Positions 53,903 through 64,000 of a DNA stretch of 64,000 bases are shown in pieces. Numbering within the stretch: the first letter of the stretch is position 1; each line of letters opens with the position of its first letter. The stretch is from contig JAAROD010000094.1 of NCBI GenBank assembly GCA_012274445.1, forward strand, positions 558,001-622,000, in the 5' to 3' direction. The DNA is from Sclerotiophoma versabilis. Lineage: Eukaryota > Ascomycota > Dothideomycetes > Pleosporales > Didymellaceae. A program made the translations under genes and the position numbers. A model generated the notes under the pieces. The model worked only from the letters and a program-made list of their open reading frames with translations. It did not search any database and was not told the origin of the DNA.

Positions 53903-54851
53903 TTAAAATCGACCAAGTGTGCACATGTAGAAATCGAATGCCTCTAAAGCTTCCGTGTGTGGATCTAAAAACTGATCAATCCAGTTACGCCACTCTCCAC
54001 TATATGATGCTGTGAACCTGGCTTTACAGTCCTCCCAGTAGTCTGGATACCAACCTGCCTGCTCCCAATCAAGAATTGCAACAATCTTAACAGGACTTGT
54101 AGCAGTAACAATAATGTTTGCTGGACGCAGATCACCATGTGTAAAAACAATAGGTCCGTTGTCTGGAAGTAATTCTCTCCATGGGTCTTCGATGCTCTGT
54201 GGATCAGGAACATGCCTTCGCCACAACCAGGACATCCAGTCGTGGAAGACAACTCGAGAGGGAAACGGCCTTAGCAAAGGTAAACGCTCTAGGCAGAGAT
54301 CTAGCGCAGGACCATGACATATAGATCCTATAAGAATTTAGCGATGTTATACCTGTCTACCTAAAAGGCTTACCAATAACTTGCTGTAATTCGCTGTCCT
54401 GAAGACTGCGAAGACAAGACACCTTAGCACGTAGATCGCTACAGATTGTTTGTTTGTCGGTAGCAGACAGCTCAGGCCACTGTTGTTGGAGCGTGGGCCC
54501 CTGGATAAGTTGCATGTAGATAAAGACTTCAGTCTTTCCGTCCTGCTTAAGAACTCTCCATCCATAAACTTCAGGCACTGGAAGCATATCTTGGAAGACT
54601 CGGCGAATAGCCCAAAGATTAATCGCCTCTGTTGTAGATATATGTAATCCGAATTTGACGATAAGGCCCAGGTCTTCAAATCTCACTGGATAGGGAAGCT
54701 GGTGCGGCTTAAAAAGAGATCGTAAGTGCTCAGGTGTTGGGAAGTCTCGTATTCGACCATGAGTCTTAAACCATGTTGAATCAAGAAAGTCTATGTGTGG
54801 CTGAGAGCTATCTGGGAGTTCCGCAAGGGAGATTTGCGGATAAGCTGTCAT
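53903..54851 (-). CDS. Aminoglycoside phosphotransferase-like (APH) kinase
   Basis: Exons are 54851-54374 and 54327-53903 with a 46-nt intron (GTAAGC...TATAG), giving 300 aa. The kinase-like fold is shown by the Brenner-type motif FTHGDLRPANIIV (His-Gly-Asp, with Asn four residues on) and the metal-binding VAILDWEQAGWYPDYWE. The N-lobe contains FGLHISTTEAINLWAIRRV and VFIYMQLIQGPTLQQQW. Fungal genomes carry many such APH/choline-kinase-like genes whose substrates are small molecules or unknown. Key catalytic residues are present, so it is probably active. It stands alone in a gene-poor stretch. Substrate not inferable. Confidence 0.82.
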
Positions 54852-57261
54852 GTTAGCGCAAAGTATGAAAGGCCACGTTTCAGTACCCTATTGTTAAAGA
54901 GATGGTAGACCTGGTGTATGGCTAGGGATAAGGTGGTCGTGCAGGCATAAAGTGTCGAAGGGAAAAGAATGGAACTGTGCCGCACTAATTGGAGAGCTAG
55001 AGCTAATTAGTAACGTTCTCCACGAGCAAGTCGGCCACACAGGCGAGTCGACTACTACGCTAAGACTGTACTAAACATTACCTTAACTTTGCAATATTAT
55101 AGTTCTTAGTGATGTATCTTGAGGTTGTTGTAAGTCCGCAGAAGTTTACGGGCGGACATTCGCAAGCAGGTCCGTCGTTAGTACACGTGGACAAAAGGGA
55201 GTGCTTACTTACCCAGGCAGGATCGATCGAGCCGCAGCTCGTGGCGCAGCATTGTCGAACACATGCGTGTGCACTGCTCTAGATTAACAATGGTCAACAA
55301 GCCCTTAAAAATTGCTCAAGGTTAGTCGGAATGGTTTCTGACTTACACAACGCGAGATATAAGTTCCCTGCAGTCTTATGGACGAGGCCCAAGCAACCCA
55401 AACCGCACCATCATTTCGAACACGTTCCGGGCGTATAACCATAAGGTCAAGGACGAGAAGAAGGCACAGGCCAAGGCCAGTAGAGGCCAGCCAACACAAA
55501 GAGGCCAGCCAACAAAAAGAGGCCAGAACGAGGCTAGCTAACACAAAAGGCCTAATTAACACATAAGAGACCTAACACAAAAGAGGTCTAGCCTACACTA
55601 AAGCGCGATCTCAGTTGTGGCCTACCCTGTGTTCAGCTTTTGGGCCACCTACTGGGTCAGCTAGCTAGTGACTACACTAGTACCGAGATCTTGTTGGCAG
55701 GTAGGATGCAACATGAACAGCAAAACATCAGATCAAAATCTATCTGACATTATGCGCATTGCACCCTCAATATAGCAATATATTCCGCCTGCAGTCACAT
55801 AGTCTTACCCTTCTACTAAGGAGGCGCTAACTCTTGTCTATCTGTCTTAGTCAATAAGTTGCTGTCCTTAGCTACATACTGTATTGTTGGTACCAACAGG
55901 ACATCGTATTACTCCAGCGCGGCATCATAAGCGTCTCTTAGCTGTCCAAGGAGAAGGGGAAACTCCTCAACAGTCATACAAACCGTTCAGGTAAATGTTC
56001 TCTGTTGATGCATCATCCCAGTTTTCCTGGCGCGTACCTTGACATAGACAGTTCAGCTGAAAAGCATATGACGGTCTCTTTGCCCAGATGAGCTAGAAAT
56101 CTTTGCGCGAAAGCCCCTTAACTTGAGGTTACCTGTCCAGATCGCTGCAACTTTCGAGTGACCAGCCTCTAGAAAGCATCATTGCGGGCACATTGGGACG
56201 GCAGTTCAACGGACTGTCTAATGTGTGGACCGAACTGTTGATACCTTACAACCTATGATGCATCGTCCCACAACTGATCTTGGGGGGTTACTATCGCAAT
56301 CTTCCATTACTGCTACAGCCATTTGTCTAACTTCTAGGCCATATTTCTGACCTCTTTCGCAGGTTTGCGCACACCGCCGGCCAGATCTGCCGGATGCACA
56401 CGCAGCTGCATCAAACACCTGAATTTGGACACAGGTTCCTCGCAGTGCGCACGGTCTTTGCGGCTGGTACCACATTGCTGTGCGGACTTTGGCGACAGAG
56501 AGAAAGAATCTATTTGTTTAGCGCTGCTAATTTTGTACTCTTAACTATAGGTGAGCATGCAGCTTGGATCTAGCATTTTAGAGATACAGTAGTGTTAGAG
56601 TGGAAGGTACTATAGGCTATAGCTGTGTTGCAGGAACCAGGTGCACATGCTTGTGGCACAGACTGCGCTGGCAGGCGCTCGTGTTCGTGTTCGGTTCGGT
56701 ACGGGCCCGCTGTCAATCTGTAAATTCGTCACGGGCATATCCAGGTATTTCTCTGAAACCCATCATCAATGTGGCGGACACTTCCTCAGGCTCGTCCAAC
56801 CTCCCATGCCTTCGATTTCGACATGTGTCGAACAACCCACAACCGCGGCAGCACCCGCAAAGGTCCAGCCCCTATTTCTGCATGCAGACCGCGTCATCCC
56901 CAAGGTCGCGTGCCGACTGTTCCTGCATCCCCAGAATCTGTTGGTGCCTCGACTTCGCTTGTGGCTCCGCAGCCATGAGGCGCTCTTCTTGGCTGCGGTA
57001 GTCGGCATTTTAGCGCCTGTATTTTCCCTGCATTGCGTTAGCAAGACTAGGATGTGCACAGGAAATCGCCATGGTTTGCAAATCGCGATAGATTTAAAAC
57101 AAGGTCTCGGGCATTTCATCATGGCCATTTTCTCCGTTCGCCAGTCACTCTTTTGCTTCTGCTGTGTCTCTTTTCGACGTCTCAAGAAATCCTTGTAATT
57201 TGAGGTACTGAGGTCCTCTGCTTTCTTTCACTTCTCCCTACTACATTCATTGTCTGAAGAG
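54852..57261. other. Gene-poor region with degenerate repeats
   Basis: About 2.4 kb without a supported gene. It contains a tandem GAGGCCAGCCAACA-type repeat near 55470-55610 and otherwise AT-rich DNA. The plus-strand open frame at 56641-57198 begins with GTG and shows no domain. The cutinase promoter must lie at the right end. Confidence 0.45.
55474..55600 (+). repeat. Degenerate GAGGCCAGCCAACAC repeat
   Basis: Three good copies of a unit near AGAGGCCAGCCAACACAAA are followed by copies in which C is often T (GGCCTAATTAACACA, GACCTAACACAAAAG). The decay pattern resembles C-to-T change in an old repeat. Confidence 0.65.
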
Positions 57262-58345
57262 ATGCTCAACCTCGCGTTATCTTCCTTGGCCCTGTTTGGT
57301 GCAGTGGCCTTTGCTCAGGGGCGCTGCGATGCCCCATACCCGACCGTTTACTGTAATACGACCGAGATCCTGGCCTTCGAATCTAGCGAGTGCAGCTCCT
57401 ACCACGTCTTCATTGCTCGAGGTTCGGACGAGCCATATCCCGGACGCCTTGGAAATCTTACCAGCAAGATCTGTGGACAGCTTGGCAAGGACGAATGCAC
57501 TTTCGAGGATATCGAGTACCCCGCGAAGAGCACAGCATGGGGAAAGGAAGAGTGGTGCAAGTCGGCTAGCAAGGGTGCTGCGAATGGGCAGGCACAAGTC
57601 AAGGCGTATGCGGAGAAGTGCTCGGACAGCAAGTTGATTCTTCTGGGTCTCTCGCAAGGTGCTTCAGTCGCACTAGACATCCTGGGTGGTGGAGGTGGTC
57701 CAGTGTTTGAGTGCACTCAAGACACCAATGAAGCTTTTGATCGTTCCACATCACCGGGCTCACAATGTAAGTCGCATTGATCTTATCAATATGTATCGTG
57801 ATGCTGATAAGACTGTAGTTGTCGCCGCAGTGACTTTCGGTGCTGTTGCCCGTAACAGAGACCAAAACTTTACCGTTGGCGAAGGCGTACACTACGATGG
57901 CACACGCGCCCGCGCACCCGAGCAACTCTCAGCACTCCAAAAGTACTCTTCCGTCCTTCTTGACTACTGCCACTACGGCGACCCCATATGCGCCGTCGGC
58001 AGCGAACCTGCGAATGTCACTTCCCACCTGGACTACTTCCTGGAGCATAACGAGGAGGTTACGAAGTGGGTTGTCGGCAAAGCTAAGGGCAAAGCGGTGA
58101 GTGTACCCAACCACTCGGCTTCGGCTTCGACGAGCGTACGCCCAGCACAGGCTACGACGGGAGCGGCGACACCGACGAGTATTGGTAGTGCCACTGCAAC
58201 AGGTTCGGCAGCTGAAGCTTCGCAGACAAGCAGTGCCAGCAACAGCGGTGTCACTGGTGCTGGGAGCGCGCTCTTTGCGGGTGACTATGTTGCGTCCATT
58301 TTGGTCGTCATGGGCACGACGTTGTTCTCCATCGCCCTTTTGTAA
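57262..58345 (+). CDS. Cutinase / CE5 esterase, probably GPI-anchored
   Basis: A secreted serine esterase of the cutinase/acetylxylan-esterase family (CE5), acting on plant cutin or other polyester/acetyl substrates. Exons are 57262-57766 and 57819-58345 with a 52-nt intron (GTAAGT...TAG), giving 343 aa. The signal peptide MLNLALSSLALFGAVAFAQG is followed by an N-terminal Cys-rich start. The oxyanion segment is FIARGSDEPYPGR. The catalytic triad is visible: Ser131 in LLGLSQGAS, Asp223 in YCHYGDPIC and His238 in TSHLDYF. A Ser/Thr/Ala linker (about 262-315) ends in a hydrophobic tail, YVASILVVMGTTLFSIALL, typical of GPI addition. That tail is absent in classical short cutinases. Intact. Confidence 0.92.
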
Positions 58346-58791
58346 ACCGAGACATTGAAATCATCCAGCGCCACTCTGTTAGACCTCGCTTTGAGAAGAT
58401 CATCTATTGCTTACGGCTGCTTCCCCTTATGGATACTACACGCACACTCACACATAGAACATGTACATGAGTCGAGGAAGTTTCTAACTCCTTGGAAGCC
58501 ACCACGTTAAAGGGTCTAAGCCGCTTGCTCATAAAGTAATGAGCGACACACCATCTCCAATAGGGGTCACATTAGGCGTGCGGAGCATTGAATTGAACGA
58601 CACAAGAACAAAGCAGTACATATGTTCAGAACAATACAATTAATTCATAATTACTAGATGGTCATCTTATCTGACTTTTCTGTCCTACAGCACAATCCAA
58701 CATTCACACGGCTCCAGAGCTCAGGTGCAAACATTGACAAGTGCAATTTGCACCAATTTCTGCAGACGTTGCAGACGATGCAAGTGGACAC
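58346..58791. other. Intergenic between convergent genes
   Basis: 3' ends of cutinase and siderophore transporter; no gene is supported. Confidence 0.5.
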
Positions 58792-60702
58792 TTACAAAAG
58801 ACCAATGGTCCTCTGCTTCATCTTCTTAACGTCGACATTCTGCCAAAGAGCAATGCTGACGAGCATAGTAGTGTAGACACAAGTACCACCAATAAGCATG
58901 TAGCGTTGAGTCTGGGCGTAGGAAAGGTTGATGCCGTCACGCTCAGGAGAACCCCATGCGTAGCCGGATTGGACATTGATGTCACCATAGATGGCAACAA
59001 CGTTGTTGGCAGCGCTTGTGCCAGCAAGGTTGACAGCCAGGCGCTGAGGGAAGACACCAGTCCAGATGGCACCAGCGATAGTAGAGCCGATAGCACCGCC
59101 GATGGAGATGATCATCGATTCGACAGCAAGCAGAGCGGGGAAGTCCTGCTGCTTAGAGACAGCCATTAGGGTTGTCTGCTCAGCGACGACAAGGACACCA
59201 CCACCGAAAGCGATGAAGATCTGGCACATAACGATGTAGCCGATGTTGACGTCGGGCTGGCGGAACTTGATCATGAGGCCGCAGCCAAGGATTGTGATGG
59301 GCGCACCGAAGAAGAGAGCGTACATTTTAAGCTTGCCGTAGTACCTAAGCATGAGACCGAAGATGATGGCCATGGTGCAAGAGCCCATGGTGTAGGTGTT
59401 GGTGATGTAGGTAGCATAGAGAACAGGCTGGTTAAAGAGAACGATCAACAGAGAGTAAAAGTAAGAGTCCCAGATGTACCAGGCGATGTAGATCGATGCG
59501 GCCATGGTGTAGGTGAAGATGACGGTGCGGTTCTTCAGCAGGTGCCATGGGATGAAAGAGACTGGCGCAAGGTACTTCTCGTACAGACCGAAACAGATGC
59601 AGAGGAGGAAACCAATGATGAGGAAGCAGATGATCATAGGAGACCTCCACTGGTCCTTCTGGTAGGCATAGAGGTTGAAGCTGAGCAGGAAGAGCGCAAG
59701 GCCGAGAGCAAGGATGAGAATGCCAACGACATCGAACTCCTTGACGTAGTAGAGGACAGTCTGTGCGAACGAGCCGCGGCTGGGGTTGGGCGTGATCAGA
59801 CCCTGCTTCCTCGCCTTGTTCTGGTTGATGAAGAACATGGCAATCAAGGGAGCGCAGACGAAGGGAGCAACGATGGTGAAGATACCAAAGCCCCACTTGA
59901 AGCCGATGCCACCGGGGGCGAGGATACGGTTGACAGCGAATCCATATACCCAGGTAGTGATGAGCCAGGGCGAGGAGGCGTAACCGATAAAAAGACCTCG
60001 GTTCCGCAGCTTGGATGTGTCCGCAATGAAGACGGTCATGGAGAAGTCGATACTGTTGTAACCCATGTAGTAGAAGGTGTAGGCGGCGCAGTATGTCTGT
60101 ACGTTCTTGCAGGCAGCCATCATAATGAGGCCCATGAGGTAGCAGATGACACCGATGACCAGAGCCCATGGCCTGCCCCAAATGTTCATGATCTTTGCGT
60201 ACGGCAGCTTCCACAGACCAGCAACAAGACCTGAGATAACACCAGTAAGAGCCGTAAGCGAGTGCTCCGCGAAGGAACTAGTAACATAGGGTGTCATGGT
60301 GCTGACACAACCGGAGAAGAAGGCCATCATGAACTGAATGAGCCACATACTGACTGGTATTAGCTTGATTGTCTAGAGTCAAAAGTTGCATCGTTATTCT
60401 TACAAGATGTAGGCCAGGATCAGGTCCTTCTTGGACCAAACGAAAGTGACGGCCTGGATAGCCTGGACACCCTGCTCGGCGTGGGTGTCGACCTTGTTCA
60501 GTTCTTCATCGGAGTCGGTCGACATGGAAGTTGGGGTCCTGGGAGCGCCGATCTTCTCGTCCGGACGGCGGGAAATATCCATGCTGGCATGGCCGTCGAC
60601 GGCAGCAGGAACATCAGCAATGTCCTTCTCGTTGGCAGCCTGGTTAGGCAGAGCGCCATTGAGCAGAGCACTAGTAGTCAGACCCTTGAAAGAGAAACCC
60701 AT
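58792..60702 (-). CDS. MFS siderophore-iron transporter (Mir/SIT family)
   Basis: A proton-symporter that imports ferri-siderophores. Exons are 60702-60404 and 60349-58792 with a 54-nt intron (GTAAGA...CAG), giving 618 aa. The ATG at 60702 (MGFSFKGLTTSALLNG) is used because the longer frame begins at GTG. An acidic cytosolic N-terminus of about 95 residues is followed by 14 predicted membrane helices. Typical SIT wording is present: STMTPYVTSSFAEHSLTALT and GLVAGLWKLPYAKIMNIWGR in the first helices, SIDFSMTVFIADTSKLRNRG, and a late GGAIGSTIAGAIW. A related family of fungal siderophore transporters is regulated by iron through GATA factors, and matching sites lie upstream. Substrate siderophore unknown. 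Confidence 0.9.
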
Positions 60703-60763
60703 CTCGAAGCTGGATGTGCTAGATGGCACAAGGATGACAAGCTCGATGTGATGGAGGAGAGAT

Positions 60764-60770
60764 TGATAAG
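60764..60770 (+). promoter_or_regulatory. GATA element (TGATAAG) near SIT start
   Basis: Matches the HGATAR core about 60 bases before the start codon of the siderophore transporter, so probably in its leader or core promoter. Confidence 0.4.
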
Positions 60771-61136
60771 ATCAAAAGAGCGATGGCGTGCGCTCTTAAA
60801 GTATGCTGGGAGAAGATCCGCACTCATGGCGGCAGCTCCACCTGCAGCGGCCGGTCGGCTCGCATTGCAGAAGTGGATAATGTCTTTGGCATCGCGCCTT
60901 CTAGTGTATAAGGCCGCGTGTGAAGAACGGGAACGCCTTTCAAGGTTGCATGGTGTCGCTCCCTCGAACCCAGCAAGCGGCAGCCAAGCTAAGCTTCTTG
61001 TCTGCTTGCGGGAAAACCGCCGGCAATAAGCTCACCGAAGCTCGGCCCAGGTGCTGCGAAAAATCTTATCTCGATAATCAGCCGGCATCAGTGGCGTTTG
61101 CCAGCCAATCAGAGCTACGGCTAGCATGACCCAAAG

Positions 61137-61145
61137 TTATCAGAT
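61137..61145 (-). promoter_or_regulatory. Iron-GATA site (ATCTGATAA)
   Basis: Plus strand TTATCAGAT is the reverse of ATCTGATAA, an exact match to the ATCWGATAA element bound by SreA/Urbs1-type iron-responsive GATA repressors. It lies about 435 bases upstream of the siderophore transporter start. Confidence 0.55.
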
Positions 61146-61166
61146 GCAAATTTTCGATCTAATCTA

Positions 61167-61175
61167 TTATCTGAT
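61167..61175 (-). promoter_or_regulatory. Iron-GATA site (ATCAGATAA)
   Basis: Plus strand TTATCTGAT is the reverse of ATCAGATAA, a second exact ATCWGATAA match only 30 bases from the first and in the same orientation. Confidence 0.55.
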
Positions 61176-62947
61176 GGAAACCTCGGGCTGCAAGCTTCGG
61201 CCACCTGACCTCTCGTCATGCATTAGTCAAGCTGCGCAAGAGTGCGAGACATGTTTCAATGGCTAAAGATCTGTGGCCTGCATCCTGTCCACGGAGATCC
61301 CGAATATGGCGAATCCTTCGAATTTGAAAAGGTAGGGGTGGAGTGTCCTGGGCATGCTATGAAAAATTGCTTGATCCCCACGTATCGCCGCCACATTTCT
61401 GGGCAGAGGACGCAGGGTCGCAAATGGCAGGCTTGTCGGCTTCCTGCTTTGAGACAGCCAATACGAGCCCTGACACGTCTGAGTTTTCTGGGTCCTCCGC
61501 TGGGTCCCTGGCACCAATATTGAAGCCAGAACCTATCACAAAGCCCTACTTCTCCACATATACCGCACGCTTAATGCGACTAGAAGCTGAATACACTCTT
61601 ACAAACGTGCGTGTACTCAGCCCAGAAGTAGCTCAAGATAGCGCCGAAACCTTGCTTCCAGGAGTTGTTGGGGTGGACAAATGAACAAACCCAGGCATGT
61701 ACCCGGGATATCACCAACGCTTCGGAATCCCATCAGAGTGGTTGCGAACTTCCCTGCTAATGCAGAAAGGCTTGTATGTTCACAAATGCTCCCACCAGCG
61801 CCAGCGATACCGGGAGGTCTCTTGTATGTCAAGATGAGCCTACAAGCTTTCACATGCATGCCACTTTTTCTGGTTGTCCATTCTGCATAGACATAGAGCA
61901 CATAATCCAGGCTGGACTTCTGCTCTAGTCGCCCAGCTATGATCGGATTTCCACAAACCTTTACGGCGTCCCACACCACAAGCACGAGATTTTTCTCGGG
62001 CCCAGAATACAAAGAGGATGTATAAGCATGGCCAAGGCATATCGTCGAGGGCCTTATGAGCTGCAGCTGCGAACCAGTGGCAAGGGTGATCATGCAGTGG
62101 AGTTGTGGGGTCCGCGGAAGCGATGTCCTGGTTTCTGCTGTTGCGTCCATGGGAGGTACTCGTGGATACATCCGCTGCAGCCGATGGTAAAGGGAGCGCC
62201 GATCTGCCTGAGCTCAGGTGTCTCGCTCTCGCATGCCCTGTCTCAATAAAGCTACGAGATAAAGTAACGCCCTGCACGTCACCGACCGTACGACCGGGAT
62301 CTCTGGGAGCTTGAGACTCCGTTATCGCAGGTTTTACAGAACCAATGTGTGCAATTACGCCCAACCCTATTCATCGTTACCGTACCTTCAATAGATAAAG
62401 TATTCTTCGACTCCCCCTACTCAAGGTACTTCAGCAATAACAATATCAAGCGCCACTATCCGAACAGCTATCCCAGACCAGATGGTCGTCATCAACCCTA
62501 AGCTCCAGTATCGTTCTGGACAAGATTCCTTGTAGCTTCGCGAAGTTTTTCTGGAGCTGCGAATTAGCAGACGCCATTGGTCCTCCGACCCTTGGAATGG
62601 TGAACTGCGGACGGCTCGGCTCCAAGCTCGGCTGTGTCGTCGGCCATTCTCATGTCCGGCAATTGGGCAGACCTCATTTGGACTTGCGGGACTTGCGAAG
62701 TCAACACTTTCAAAATACAGGTGTGGTCTTCAAACAAGATGTCGAGTATCATGGTGGTGTCGTGACAGAACAGCTGAATTAAGGAAGTGCAGGGTCGCAG
62801 CTGCCTGTCGCACTTAACGCTTGGTAAGCAGCTATCTCCGTGCCCCACTCTGATTACCGAACTGGGTCGACAAGACGTCGATAGAGCTACAACTCTGACA
62901 TACAGCTTGTACAATACCCGCATGTGCGACCTTGCGATCCTGCAAAC

Positions 62948-64000
62948 ATGACCGAGCTTCTTGATCTTTGCTATGACGTTCTAATTCGTATACTTGAAGA
63001 AGTCGACCCGCCTGATCTTGCTACTTGTGCTCAAACCTCTGTGGGGTTCTCTGAATTCATAAAGAAGAACACGAGGTTATTCAAGTCGCATTATTTGAAA
63101 ACTTTTGTACGATTATAGCAGGATCCTGATCTTGAGCCTTAGCCTGACAGACTGTCCAGGACGACCCTCGGCAAAGACCCACGGACCCCGAGCCTGACTG
63201 GGTGCTCGAGCTTCAGAAAGCTATTCGATGTCAGAAGATACTCGAGTCGGCCAACAATGACCTCAAGGTAGGCTATGCTGACGACGCTGCTGCGAGTACT
63301 GCTGACGCAGGATAGCGAGACGAGTTTGAATTTGTAACAACCACAACCCTATCGCTGGTCGCCACTGCCTCCATGAACGAGCTTGGCGTGTCCTTGAACC
63401 AGCAGGTGCTCTCTGAGCTCTTTGACTCCATCACACAAAATCGAGATGCATTCATGTGCCGCTCATCACTATACTCACGCGCAGGAACAATTAACCAGAA
63501 GCCTGCAGAGGATGAGGAGGGTCGCCAGTTGAGTGCGAAGCTGCAATGTCTGTTCGGCATCACATCGACGACGGGAGGACGGAGATCGCTTTCCACTCAT
63601 CCCTATGCAAGGTCTAACGTATACGATCTACGCAATTACACCGACAAGACGCAATGGGGCCCTTTCCGCGACGATGGAAGCATGAGAGTCGACTGGGAGA
63701 TGATTGAAAGCATCATGATCGTTCTGGGTTACAGCTCTGGCCTCTGTTGCCGCCGCTTCCTCGCCAGGTTCAGACCACCATGGACCAATCCATTCGAAGG
63801 CGTCGTCCCGGAGCGAGCGAAGATCCTACCGCAATATCCAGCAGCACTGCCCATGGAGCTTGACATTCCGCTGAACCTCAGGGATCCTTACAATGTCTCT
63901 GGCGTCTGGTCACGTGTGGTCTGCTTTCTCGACTACAACGACCTCTACCACTACAACTTCGACGAAGATGCTGTAAGCTGGCCGTCGGACCAGCCGCGCG
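62948..64000 (+). CDS. F-box-like protein, 3' end beyond window
   Basis: Exons are 62948-63106, 63160-63267 and 63316 to the window edge. Introns of 53 and 48 nt have GTACGA/GTAGGC donors and TCCAG/GATAG acceptors. Joins are in frame: LKTF+DDPRQRP and NNDLK+RDEFEF. The N-terminus LLDLCYDVLIRILEEVDPPDLATCAQTS fits an F-box pattern (degenerate, as in many fungal members). The C-terminal half contains LRDPYNVSGVWSRVVCFLDYNDLYHYNF, a phrase recurring in fungal F-box proteins. F-box proteins recruit substrates to SCF ubiquitin ligases; the substrate is unknown. A GTAAGC at 63973 could start a further intron, or the frame may continue. The 3' end is not seen. Confidence 0.7.

Larger units (their letters stand above)
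60703..62947. other. Intergenic with SIT promoter
   Basis: About 2.2 kb between divergent genes. Open frames on either strand (for example 61617-62171 minus) have no domain support. Iron-GATA elements lie at 61137-61175. Confidence 0.5.

Noticed and set aside
55378..55566. Small open frame with RTRSGR wording resembling retrotransposon tails
   Set aside because: Too short, its sequence comes largely from a tandem repeat, and no reverse transcriptase, integrase or LTR was seen nearby.
56641..57198. Plus-strand open frame of 185 codons before cutinase
   Set aside because: Begins at GTG, has no domain or codon pattern like its neighbours, and ends just before the cutinase leader.
61617..62171. 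Minus-strand open frame of 184 codons
   Set aside because: Starts with ATG but shows no domain, and overlaps open frames on the other strand; probably chance.

Overview
This window reads as nuclear DNA of a filamentous ascomycete. Genes are compact, with short introns (mostly 46-90 nt, GT...AG, branch sites of the CTAAC/CTGAC type) and an ordinary fungal gene set. A fungal phytochrome, a GPI-type cutinase, a siderophore transporter and a Rap1 with BRCT plus Myb domains together suggest a Dothideomycete, probably Pleosporales. That placement is inference from gene content; no marker gene was compared. No rRNA, tRNA, CRISPR array or intact transposon was found.

Layout. 0.7-1.4 kb: small hypothetical protein. 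1.5-6.6 kb (-): Mediator subunit Med13, divergent from the nucleolar WD40 protein Enp2/NOL10 (7.2-9.5 kb, +). 9.5-10.9 kb: low-complexity repeats between convergent genes. 10.9-15.6 kb (-): fungal phytochrome histidine kinase. 17.1-18.9 kb (+): HAL3/PPCDC-like flavoprotein fused to helical WW-type repeats. 19.5-20.2 kb (+): cytochrome b5. 20.2-21.8 kb: simple repeats. 21.8-24.0 kb (-): Rap1, sharing a ~170-bp promoter with the palmitoyltransferase Swf1 (24.2-25.6 kb, +). 26.8-28.6 kb (+): unknown nuclear-type protein. 29.3-37.0 kb (-): Met10, 3-phosphoglycerate dehydrogenase and glyoxalase I, three neighbours linked to sulfur/serine/glutathione metabolism. 37.7-39.4 kb (+): Roadblock-type protein followed in the same frame, beyond a stop, by a long open frame. 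40.6-41.5 kb (-): seven-TM-like membrane protein. 42.1-43.7 kb (+): Zn2Cys6 regulator. 44.3-49.9 kb: copper transporter (-), metalloreductase (+) and MFS exporter (+). 50.7-57.2 kb: gene-poor stretch with a small polyproline membrane protein, a partly resolved small gene, and an APH-type kinase. 57.3-58.3 kb (+): cutinase. 58.8-60.7 kb (-): siderophore-iron transporter with iron-GATA sites upstream. 62.9 kb to the end (+): F-box-type protein, cut by the window edge.

How the genes relate. Most are unrelated housekeeping genes. Two groupings look functional: a metal-acquisition set (Ctr, metalloreductase with paired-cysteine repeats, and further right a siderophore transporter with two ATCWGATAA sites), and the thiol/serine run. 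The most unusual items are the HAL3-like fusion with its catalytic residues replaced, the in-frame open frame beyond the stop of the Roadblock gene, a GC-AG intron in the phosphoglycerate dehydrogenase gene, and the Cys-Cys repeats in the metalloreductase. All exon structures were read by eye from splice signals and frame continuity and are unsupported by transcripts.
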